Shown piece after piece: positions 1-6,927 of a stretch of 64,000 nt of DNA. The translations under genes were made by a program, and so were the position numbers. Numbering within the stretch: the stretch's first letter is position 1; each line of letters starts with the position of its first letter. This DNA is from Pedobacter sp. KBS0701 (GTDB lineage Bacteria > Bacteroidota > Bacteroidia > Sphingobacteriales > Sphingobacteriaceae). The DNA is taken from positions 3,472,001-3,536,000 of the forward strand of contig NZ_CP042171.1 of assembly GCF_005938645.2 (NCBI RefSeq), written 5' to 3'. Below the pieces are notes generated by a model, which had not been told where the DNA came from, ran no database searches, and saw nothing but the letters and a program-made list of their open reading frames with translations.

Positions 1-2
1 AC

Positions 3-674
3 GGTGGCGACATGGTTGCTGATCTTTTCTTTATCGGAAACGGGATCAGTGTAGCTTATGATTATGTTAAAGATGGCATTTGGCAAGATACACCGGAAGA
101 TAAGATCGAAATGGATAAGTTCAAGGCAAACGGACAAACATTTTTACCTGGAAGCATTAGGATCAGGGATTTAAATGGCGACCATAAAATTGATGCCAAT
201 AGCGACCGTCAGATACTGGGCCGCTATACACCAAGCTGGAGCGGTGGTATCACAAATACTTTTAACTACAAAGGTTTCGATTTATCTGTTTTTATTATTG
301 CAAGGTATAATTTCCTTATCGCAACGGGTGCCGAATCATTGCAAGGCCGTTTTGCCCAACGGGTATTAGATTACTGGACGCCAACTAACCCTACCAACGA
401 TTATCCTGCACCTAATTATGGTAGTGCAGCAGGCGATCAGTTTAAAAGTGCTATGAACTACCAGGATGGTTCTTTTATTAAGGTTAGAAACATATCGTTG
501 GGTTACAATTTTGCTGACAACATGACTAAAAAACTAACACTATCCAGATTAAGGGTTTATGCCCAGATAATCAATCCCGGTTTAATCTATTCGAAGATAA
601 AATGGATAGATCCGGATTTAGGTGGATCCACCTTTAACAGAGGTGTTGTATTTGGCATTAATGCAAGTTTCTAA
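3..674 (+). CDS. SusC/RagA-type TonB-dependent outer-membrane transporter, C-terminal part
   Basis: The reading frame is open from the left edge of the window and ends with TAA at 672-674, so only about the last 223 residues are visible. They contain the features of a SusC barrel end: an EF-hand-like stretch (DLNGDHKIDANSD), then GRYTPSWSGGITNTFNYKGFD and a closing strand ending in aromatic F (GVVFGINASF). SusC proteins import oligosaccharides across the outer membrane using TonB energy, with the SusD partner as a lid. The susD gene starts 21 bp downstream, which confirms the pairing. The substrate cannot be read from this fragment. The enzymes that follow suggest pectic (rhamnogalacturonan or arabinan) oligosaccharides, which is inference from context. 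Confidence 0.93.
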   Translation, partial: GGDMVADLFFIGNGISVAYDYVKDGIWQDTPEDKIEMDKFKANGQTFLPGSIRIRDLNGDHKIDANSDRQILGRYTPSWSGGITNTFNYKGFDLSVFIIARYNFLIATGAESLQGRFAQRVLDYWTPTNPTNDYPAPNYGSAAGDQFKSAMNYQDGSFIKVRNISLGYNFADNMTKKLTLSRLRVYAQIINPGLIYSKIKWIDPDLGGSTFNRGVVFGINASF

Positions 675-695
675 CAGAGTGAAAAAATATTGATT

Positions 696-2693
696 ATGAA
701 AAAGATTGTAAATATTATATCAGGAGTGGCTTTGTTAGGAAGCTTAATGGTGCTTCCCACTTCCTGTAAAAAAAGTTTCCTGGATGAGGAAGTGATCAAC
801 TCACGCAATACATCCGATTTTCAAAAAACAGAAGGATTAGATGGCCTGGTTATTGGTATGTACCAAAGTTTAAAATTCCATTTTAATTACACCTGGGCTT
901 ACACCAGCACCAATTATGGGGTAGATGAGTTTACTGTAGGTGGTGATAGAACCGAGCAAATGTGGAACTCCTATGATGGAACCTTAAATTCGTTAAATGC
1001 GGATGTGCAAGCTGTTTTTGATAACATGTACACCAATATTAATTCGGCCAATATTGTGATTAAAAATGTACCGATTTATTATACTGGTGCCAACAAAAAT
1101 ACCCGCCTGGGAGAAGGTTATTTTATGCGTGCCTTTGATTATTTTAAACTGGTTAAACAATATGGAGGAGTACCTTTGCAGCTTGAATCGTTAGAAACGA
1201 TTAAAGATGAGTTTACAAGGAATTCAGCCAAAGAAGTATACGAACAGGTAATTCAGGATTTTACGCAAGCCTATAACCTGCTTCCAACAGCAGCAGCAGA
1301 AAGAGGAAGAATTACCAAATGGGCAGCAGCTCACTTTCTGGCCAAAGCCTATCTGTTCCGTGCGAGCGAAATGAATAATGAATGGAATGGCGATACCAAA
1401 ACAGCCGATCTGCAAAATGCTATTAAATATGCAGATTTAGTAATTGGCAGCGGCCAGCATAGCTTAGCAACCAACTACAGCGATCTTTGGAACTTTACAG
1501 CTGTAGATGGCGCCAACGAAACCAACCGGGAAATTATCCTGGCTGCCCAATTTTCGAACAATACTGCAACCCAGGGAAGGTATGGTAACCAGGTACACCT
1601 TTATTATCCATCTGTTTATCAAACCCTTCCTGGAATGATACGCGATATAGCAGGCGGACGCGAATTTCAGCGGATGAGGTCGACAGATTATGCTTTAGAT
1701 GTTTTTGACCGGGTAAATGATTCAAGATTCTGGAAAAGTTTCAAAACGCGTTATATAGCCAATAATGCAACCAGTATCCCTAAATGGGTTAAAGGCAGCG
1801 CCCCTACTCCAGCACAAGAAGGACAACCAAAATTTACCGTTGGGGAAGAGGCTGTTTTGTACATCGTAAACGATGCCGGCGATACCCGATATACCCCAAT
1901 AGTTCCCAATGCCGATCCGGCTTTACCAACAGATCTTGCCCGCCGCAAACCAACTATGTTTGTAAGGTACTTTGCTGGTCAGCCCCAAAGCTACTTAAAT
2001 GCCCACGGCAATTACAGTGTAAACCAATATGTGGCTTTATCTAAATTTATGGATGGTTCCAGAAATCTCGTAGCCTCACAGTTCGGACAGCGTGATGGAA
2101 TTCTGGCCCGCCTTGCCGAAACCTATTTAATTGCCGCTGAAGCTTACGGACGATTGGGACAATATGCACAAGCTATCCCGTATTTAAATAGTGTTCGCGA
2201 TCGCGCAGCCTATAAAGATGGAGAAGACCGTTCTTCTTATGTTGATGGCGGAATTTCTTATAAAACCAATCCTGCAGTAACTTCAGCAATTGTTTCCTAT
2301 TCAGACAAAAACACGTATTTCGAATCGAACAATATCCCGGTAACTACAACCAATACATTATCTTCGATGCATTTAAATAGTGAAGCCGATATTTTTAACT
2401 CAGGCAAAGATTTTTACGATAAAGTTGGCGCAAGTTCCAATGCAGATAAATTCACTGCCTTTATTTTGGATGAACGCTCCAGGGAATTAATGGGCGAACT
2501 AATGAGATGGGAAGACCTGGCCCGCACCAAAACATTAGTAGCACGTACCGCTGCATTTAACCTCGAAGCTAAACCGATTGCAAGTAAACATTATCTGCGT
2601 CCTATTCCTCAAAGTTTCCTGGATGTACTTAAAATTGGTGGCGAACCATTAACTGCTGAGCAAAAACAAGCCATGCAAAATCCAGGCTGGTAA
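696..2693 (+). CDS. SusD/RagB-family starch-binding-like outer-membrane lipoprotein
   Basis: A 665-residue SusD-family glycan-binding lipoprotein that pairs with the upstream SusC. I chose the ATG at 696: it is followed by MKKIVNIISG and a lipobox LPTSC with the acylated Cys at about residue 24, whereas the frame-compatible TTG at 690 adds nothing. The mature protein has the TPR-like helical organisation of SusD, with an N-terminal region around FQKTEGLDGLVIGMYQSL, a repeat region around YFMRAFDYFKLVKQYGGVPL, and a typical end (LRPIPQSFLDVLK, then NPGW). The RLAETYLIAAEAYGRLG segment is the conserved SusD/RagB C-terminal helix pair. It should sit on the cell surface and capture oligosaccharides for SusC. 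A strong hairpin terminator follows, so the susCD transcript probably ends here. Confidence 0.96.
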   Translation: MKKIVNIISGVALLGSLMVLPTSCKKSFLDEEVINSRNTSDFQKTEGLDGLVIGMYQSLKFHFNYTWAYTSTNYGVDEFTVGGDRTEQMWNSYDGTLNSLNADVQAVFDNMYTNINSANIVIKNVPIYYTGANKNTRLGEGYFMRAFDYFKLVKQYGGVPLQLESLETIKDEFTRNSAKEVYEQVIQDFTQAYNLLPTAAAERGRITKWAAAHFLAKAYLFRASEMNNEWNGDTKTADLQNAIKYADLVIGSGQHSLATNYSDLWNFTAVDGANETNREIILAAQFSNNTATQGRYGNQVHLYYPSVYQTLPGMIRDIAGGREFQRMRSTDYALDVFDRVNDSRFWKSFKTRYIANNATSIPKWVKGSAPTPAQEGQPKFTVGEEAVLYIVNDAGDTRYTPIVPNADPALPTDLARRKPTMFVRYFAGQPQSYLNAHGNYSVNQYVALSKFMDGSRNLVASQFGQRDGILARLAETYLIAAEAYGRLGQYAQAIPYLNSVRDRAAYKDGEDRSSYVDGGISYKTNPAVTSAIVSYSDKNTYFESNNIPVTTTNTLSSMHLNSEADIFNSGKDFYDKVGASSNADKFTAFILDERSRELMGELMRWEDLARTKTLVARTAAFNLEAKPIASKHYLRPIPQSFLDVLKIGGEPLTAEQKQAMQNPGW

Positions 2694-2710
2694 TCAGATT
2701 GATCCTTAAA

Positions 2711-2748
2711 AAAAGAGCAATTTACCATTGGTTAATTGCTCTTTTTGT
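2711..2748 (+). terminator. Rho-independent terminator after susD
   Basis: A 12-bp perfect stem (AAAAGAGCAATT at 2711-2722 against AATTGCTCTTTT at 2734-2745) with an 11-nt loop and a T-rich tail. It begins 17 bp after the susD stop codon. The flanking A and T runs make it usable in both directions, so it may also terminate the leftward yefM-yoeB transcript that ends at 2760. Confidence 0.85.
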
Positions 2749-2759
2749 TTGGACATCTA

Positions 2760-3035
2760 CTATTTATTGTAGTGGAACCGGCATTGAATAATGGCGCATT
2801 GTTGATCTTTACCTTTTATACCTGATATCTGATAAACCAGACGATGCTCACCAGTAATCCGCCGTGACCAAAAGCCCTTTAAATTATGCTTTAAAGCTTC
2901 AGGTTTTCCTAAACCATGAAATGGTGTTCCTGTTATATCTTTAAGGAGTGCCCTTATTTTTCTTTCCACCTCATCATCATTATCCATCCAATATTCAAAA
3001 TCCTCCCAGGCTTCTTCAGTAAATAATATATTCAT
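2760..3035 (-). CDS. yoeB: YoeB/Txe-family mRNA interferase toxin
   Basis: A 91-residue toxin of the RelE superfamily, YoeB branch. The diagnostic segment GKPEALKHNLKGFWSRRI is intact. The residues equivalent to the E. coli YoeB catalytic set are present: Glu46, Arg65 (GEHRLVY) and the C-terminal His (CRFHY, His88). Free toxin of this family binds the ribosome and cleaves mRNA at the A site; the antitoxin blocks the C-terminal active site. The gene follows the antitoxin gene with a 3-bp gap on the same strand, the usual antitoxin-first order. Length and all key residues are intact, so it is probably functional. It sits between susD and the GH39 gene of a polysaccharide locus, an unusual place for a toxin-antitoxin module. 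Confidence 0.95.
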   Translation of the reverse strand: MNILFTEEAWEDFEYWMDNDDEVERKIRALLKDITGTPFHGLGKPEALKHNLKGFWSRRITGEHRLVYQISGIKGKDQQCAIIQCRFHYNK

Positions 3036-3038
3036 TGC

Positions 3039-3314
3039 TTAAAGCTCAACAGACTTTTCATTTTCTAAAGAAAATTGCCTTATTCTGCCGTTTTTTAAAC
3101 TTTCTATAGATTTCTCTAATCTTTTACGATTTGCTTCTGTCGACATTAAATGTGCAGTTTCGGTAAGCGCATTATATTCTTTAATAGAAATAACCACAAT
3201 AGCATCATCTTCATTATTATTTCTTGGAACAATCAAAACATCCTCCGTAGCACTTACCTCATCAAAATAGTTTTTCATATTTGTTCTGAGAGAAGAAATG
3301 GTTACTGCTTTCAT
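3039..3314 (-). CDS. yefM: YefM-family antitoxin (Phd/YefM)
   Basis: A 91-residue antitoxin. The N-terminal half ([20 protein letters not shown], then [25 protein letters not shown]) is the Phd/YefM DNA-binding and dimerisation fold. The C-terminal half ([15 protein letters not shown] and beyond) is the part that wraps the toxin. The protein neutralises YoeB and represses its own operon, with YoeB as corepressor. Three TGTACA hexamers lie just upstream of the start (see the operator entry) and match the known YefM operator core. The start ATG at 3312-3314 is the only sensible one. The gene lies head to tail with yoeB. Confidence 0.95.
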   Translation of the reverse strand: MKAVTISSLRTNMKNYFDEVSATEDVLIVPRNNNEDDAIVVISIKEYNALTETAHLMSTEANRKRLEKSIESLKNGRIRQFSLENEKSVEL

Positions 3315-3327
3315 ACTTTATTTATTT

Positions 3328-3357
3328 TGTACAATCAAATGTACATCATAATGTACA
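3328..3357 (-). promoter_or_regulatory. YefM-YoeB operator: three TGTACA cores at 12-bp spacing
   Basis: TGTACA occurs at 3328-3333, 3340-3345 and 3352-3357, exactly 12 bp apart, starting 14 bp upstream of the yefM start codon. In E. coli the YefM-YoeB operator consists of two palindromes with TGTACA cores whose centres are 12 bp apart. The match in sequence, spacing and position makes this the autoregulatory site. The third copy is additional to the E. coli arrangement. Confidence 0.85.
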
Positions 3358-3455
3358 TAAAAGCAAATATGTAATCCCTGTTCTTTATTTTCATCATATA
3401 AATATTAATTTTATTGCATTTGTTACCAACTCTTTTTCGAAGGCAATTCTAACCA

Positions 3456-3686
3456 GGTTTAGGTTATTTTACAGCGAATTACAAAGTACCAAAAGGAAAA
3501 CCAGTTACCACCCCATTGGTACGCTCAGGAAAAGAAAATAAAACTCATATATTGGCCTAGAGGTAAATGGTAAAAAACCTGACGATGGTGTTAACCGGGC
3601 TTAAACCACATCAGAAGGTAATTTAAGCATTATTGAAGCAGAAATTTATGAGCAGCCTTATAGCAGACTTCCGAAGTCTTGATCAA
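3456..3686 (+). pseudogene. Possible decayed coding remnant upstream of the GH39 gene
   Basis: The stretch before the GH39 start reads like broken coding sequence. Frame 0 gives YFTANYKVPKGKPVTTPLV and continues to a TAG at 3558. The reading then seems to shift to a second frame, which gives EVNGKKPDDGVNRA, a TAA at 3602, and TTSEGNLSIIEAEIYEQPY up to a TGA near 3682. I do not recognise the parent family. The frame shift and stops within protein-like text suggest a gene tail lost by decay or recombination, but chance cannot be excluded. Confidence 0.3.
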
Positions 3687-3701
3687 AATAAAAAACACTA
3701 T

Positions 3702-5372
3702 ATGAAAACACTAAAAAAAGCTTACCTCCTGTTATTTAGCTTAACCACTATCATCTTTACATCAAACGCTCAATCAAAAGCTAACATTGAGGTTAATTTC
3801 GATAAGAATATAGCACCGATGAAACCAATATGGGCTTGGTTTGGTTATGATGAACCGAATTATACCTATATGAAAGATGGCCAGAAACTGCTGACTGAAA
3901 TTTCAAAATTGAGTCCGGTTCCCGTATATGTACGTGCGCATAACTTGCTAACCTCCGGAGATGGCACGCCTGCTTTAAAATGGGGATCGACGAATGCCTA
4001 CACGGAAGACGCCAAAGGTAATCCGGTTTACAACTGGAAAATTGTTGATCAGATTTTTGATACTTATGTAAAAAGAGGTATGAAACCTCTGGCTCAAATA
4101 GGCTTTATGCCTGAGGCACTTTCAACCAAACCTCAACCCTATCAACACAAATGGAAACCTGGCGCCCGATATGATGAAATTTTAACCGGCTGGGCCTATC
4201 CGCCAAAAGATTACAAAAAGTGGGGGAATTTGGTTTACGAATGGGTAAAACATTGTGTAACACGGTATGGCAAGGCTGAGGTAGAAAGCTGGTACTGGGA
4301 AGTATGGAATGAGCCGGATGGCGCTTATTGGAAAGGTACACAGGCCGAATTCTTTAAACTTTACGATTACGCTGCCGATGGACTTAAAAGAGCCTTACCA
4401 ACTGCTAAAATTGGTGGTGCGAATGTAACCGGTGGTGGGACCAAGTATTTAGATGCCTTTATTAAACATTGTTTAACAGATACCAATTATGTAACAGGCA
4501 AAATCGGTTCACCTTTAGATGCTGTTCTTTTTCATGCTAAAGGCTCACCAAAAGTATCAAACGGAACTGTAGTAATGAATGTAAGGACTCAGCTCCGCAA
4601 TATTGATGGCAATTATAAGATCATCAGTAAATACCCTCAACTTAAAAATATCCCTGTAATTATCGGCGAATCTGATCCCGAAGGTTGTGCTGCTTGCGGT
4701 ATGAGTACTAATCCCGAGAATGCTTATCGCAACGGCACCATGTATTCGAGTTATACTGCAGCATCTTTTGCCCGGCTTTACGAACTTACAGATCAATATA
4801 AAATCAACCTGTTAGGCGCTGTTACCTGGTCCTTCGAATTTGAAAACCAACCTTGGTTTGCAGGTTTTCGCGATTTAGCAACCAATGGTGTTGATAAACC
4901 TGTTTTAAATGTATTCAGGATGTTTGGCAAGATGAAAGGGAACCGTGTTGAAGCCACAAGCAACCGCATGTACAATTTAAATGCTATTTTGGATTCGAGC
5001 ATCAGAAAACCGCAAACTGATCTAGGTGTTTTGGCCACTAAAGCAGAGAGAACGGCTGCTGTCATGCTGTGGAACTATCACGATGAGGATAAAACGGATT
5101 CGAAAGATCTTGTTTCCATCTTGTTAAATAAACTGCCTGCAAAAACGATAACCATCACAGCATATCGTATTGATACTGAAAACAGCAATTCTTATACTGT
5201 ATGGAAAAAAATGGGCTCGCCACAAAATCCAGATACAAAACAGATTGCAACATTAGAAAAAGCAGGGCAACTTAAAATGATTGGCAAACCCAGGAAATTT
5301 GATACCACAACCGGTGCTTTTGAAATGGAATTAGCCAGACAAGGGGTAGCTTTGTTAAGGTTGGATTGGTAG
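3702..5372 (+). CDS. Secreted glycoside hydrolase, GH39-like
   Basis: A 556-residue secreted TIM-barrel glycosidase. I start it at the ATG at 3702, where a clean signal peptide begins (MKTLKKAYLLLFSLTTIIFT, cleaved after SNAQ). The in-frame TTG at 3633 would add 23 hydrophilic residues before it. The clan-A catalytic pair is visible: acid/base Glu near residue 204 in WEVWNEPDGAYW and a probable nucleophile Glu near residue 323 in IPVIIGESDPEG. The overall pattern is closest to GH39 (beta-xylosidase or alpha-iduronidase type; some members act on arabinosides). A C-terminal beta domain follows (ERTAAVMLWNYHDED). It stands alone between the toxin-antitoxin pair and the leftward pectin cluster. 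The substrate cannot be fixed from sequence. Confidence 0.8.
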   Translation: MKTLKKAYLLLFSLTTIIFTSNAQSKANIEVNFDKNIAPMKPIWAWFGYDEPNYTYMKDGQKLLTEISKLSPVPVYVRAHNLLTSGDGTPALKWGSTNAYTEDAKGNPVYNWKIVDQIFDTYVKRGMKPLAQIGFMPEALSTKPQPYQHKWKPGARYDEILTGWAYPPKDYKKWGNLVYEWVKHCVTRYGKAEVESWYWEVWNEPDGAYWKGTQAEFFKLYDYAADGLKRALPTAKIGGANVTGGGTKYLDAFIKHCLTDTNYVTGKIGSPLDAVLFHAKGSPKVSNGTVVMNVRTQLRNIDGNYKIISKYPQLKNIPVIIGESDPEGCAACGMSTNPENAYRNGTMYSSYTAASFARLYELTDQYKINLLGAVTWSFEFENQPWFAGFRDLATNGVDKPVLNVFRMFGKMKGNRVEATSNRMYNLNAILDSSIRKPQTDLGVLATKAERTAAVMLWNYHDEDKTDSKDLVSILLNKLPAKTITITAYRIDTENSNSYTVWKKMGSPQNPDTKQIATLEKAGQLKMIGKPRKFDTTTGAFEMELARQGVALLRLDW

Positions 5373-5498
5373 CTTTTTGCTTTTTTGCCACGGAAAGCAC
5401 GGAAATAAATAATCGTTTATGACGATTAATCATAATGTTCTTTACGCACTCATTTTGAAAAGAGTACGCGCAATAAATGTGAAATTTCCTTCTCCGGT

Positions 5499-5597
5499 CG
5501 TCACCCTGAATTCATTTCAGGATCTTAACATCATGATAGATACTGACCTATAGCGAAACGGAGAGCTATGCGAGTAAAACAAAGTTCAGTATGATGC
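5499..5597. repeat. REP-like palindromic intergenic element
   Basis: Begins CGTCACCCTGAA and ends TTCAGTATGATG, so the ends are imperfect inverted repeats. The left half carries an internal dyad around TGAATTCATTTCA. It belongs to a family of elements seen several times in this window with CGTCA-type ends. It lies in the 239-bp gap between the convergent GH39 and GH28 genes, where nothing else is evident. Confidence 0.6.
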
Positions 5598-5611
5598 AAT
5601 TAATTATTTGA

Positions 5612-6865
5612 TTAAGGCTTAACCACCAATGGCGCTCCGTTTACCATTACGTTCTCCATTTTAACATCCTGATACCTGTTTTTCAAAAAAGGTGTTTTTG
5701 TTGTTACTTCCAGATCTTTAAAAAGAAAACCAGATACCTTATCTTCAGGATTCCCATCCATTTCGCCAAATTTTGTTGCCTCAACTTTAATGTTGGCTAT
5801 CTTAATGTTCCTGATCGTACCAAATGGCTTTGCGGTGCTGCCTGCCAAATCGAAAAACTGTTTCCAGGGATTTAGATCGATAATTGCGCCGCATTTTCCT
5901 GTAATGTTCTCTACCGTAATATTTTCATAGAGCTGAAATGTATCTCCACGCATTTTCATTTTTAAAATCGGGCAGTTATTCTCTACCTTACAGTTTCGCA
6001 TGGTAATATTACGCGCATGAATACACTCGCTTCCCATGGTTAAAGTAGCATGCGCTTCGCCAATGGTACAGTTTTCAATTAAAATATCTTCAACAATACC
6101 ATTTTGTGACAGTTTTTGTGCCTCGGGTCCTTTACCACCTTTAATGCAAATGGCATCATCATTAACAGAGATATAACAATTCCTGATGGTTACTTTTTTA
6201 CAAAAATCAATGTCTATACCATCAGTGCTTGGTGCTTTTATCGGCCGAAACGGCGAGCGGATATCGCAATTCTCAATTAATACATGATTGGATTGATACA
6301 AATGAGTGGTCCAGAATCCAGCATTGCGCAATTTCACCCCTTTAATATTCACGTTATTGCATCCCCAGATAAAAAGTAACCGCGGACGGCTCACCTCCAG
6401 GTTTGTAGATTCTCTTCCTAATTTCTTAAGCGAATCTCGATGTGCCCAAAATGTCTTCCAGAATTTGAGTCCGTTTCCATCAATCGTACCTGGACCCGAA
6501 ATACTAAAACCATCTACTTTTGTTGCATTAATTAATGCTGCAAAGTATTTAAGGCTCCTCCCTTCCATACGGGATGGGATAAAAGGGTAATCTTTTATTT
6601 GATCAGATCCTTTTAGTACCGCACCTTCTTGCAACAACAGTTTCGTTTTAGGCTTAAAAAAAAGTGCTCCGCTAAGATAAACACCTTTAGGAATTACAAT
6701 CGTTCCTCCTCCTTTTTGATAAGCCTTATCGATTACACTTTGAATGGCTTTGGTATTCAGTTCGGTGCTATCGGTACCCACGCCGAACTTGGTGATGACA
6801 TAATCTTGAGCCATGGCATTTAAACCAATGGCTGTAAACAAAACGATTATTAGGAGTTTTTTCAT
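5612..6865 (-). CDS. Secreted GH28 polygalacturonase-type pectin hydrolase
   Basis: A 417-residue parallel beta-helix enzyme with a signal peptide (MKKLLIIVLFTAIGLNAMAQ). GH28 features are the N-terminal GGGTIVIPKGVYLSGAL, GPGTIDGNG, the catalytic region STDGIDID, NDDAICIKGG and GSE. The canonical GHG and RIK motifs of endo-polygalacturonases are altered (ATLTMGSE and LKMKMRGD), which fits exo-acting or rhamnogalacturonan-active members better than classic endo enzymes. It should hydrolyse alpha-galacturonosyl bonds in pectin backbones in the periplasm or at the surface. It is the last gene of the leftward cluster, 62 bp after GH106. Confidence 0.9.
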   Translation of the reverse strand: MKKLLIIVLFTAIGLNAMAQDYVITKFGVGTDSTELNTKAIQSVIDKAYQKGGGTIVIPKGVYLSGALFFKPKTKLLLQEGAVLKGSDQIKDYPFIPSRMEGRSLKYFAALINATKVDGFSISGPGTIDGNGLKFWKTFWAHRDSLKKLGRESTNLEVSRPRLLFIWGCNNVNIKGVKLRNAGFWTTHLYQSNHVLIENCDIRSPFRPIKAPSTDGIDIDFCKKVTIRNCYISVNDDAICIKGGKGPEAQKLSQNGIVEDILIENCTIGEAHATLTMGSECIHARNITMRNCKVENNCPILKMKMRGDTFQLYENITVENITGKCGAIIDLNPWKQFFDLAGSTAKPFGTIRNIKIANIKVEATKFGEMDGNPEDKVSGFLFKDLEVTTKTPFLKNRYQDVKMENVMVNGAPLVVKP

Positions 6866-6927
6866 GATACAATATTGATTTGTACAAAGCTTTAAGATTC
6901 CCGCCTGCGCGGAATGACGATATATGA

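Noticed and set aside
690-695. TTG start of susD
   Set aside because: The ATG two codons later gives the standard MKK start of a lipoprotein signal.
3633-3701. Longer N-terminus of the GH39-like protein from a TTG start
   Set aside because: The ATG at 3702 begins a typical signal peptide; the extension is hydrophilic and would hide it.
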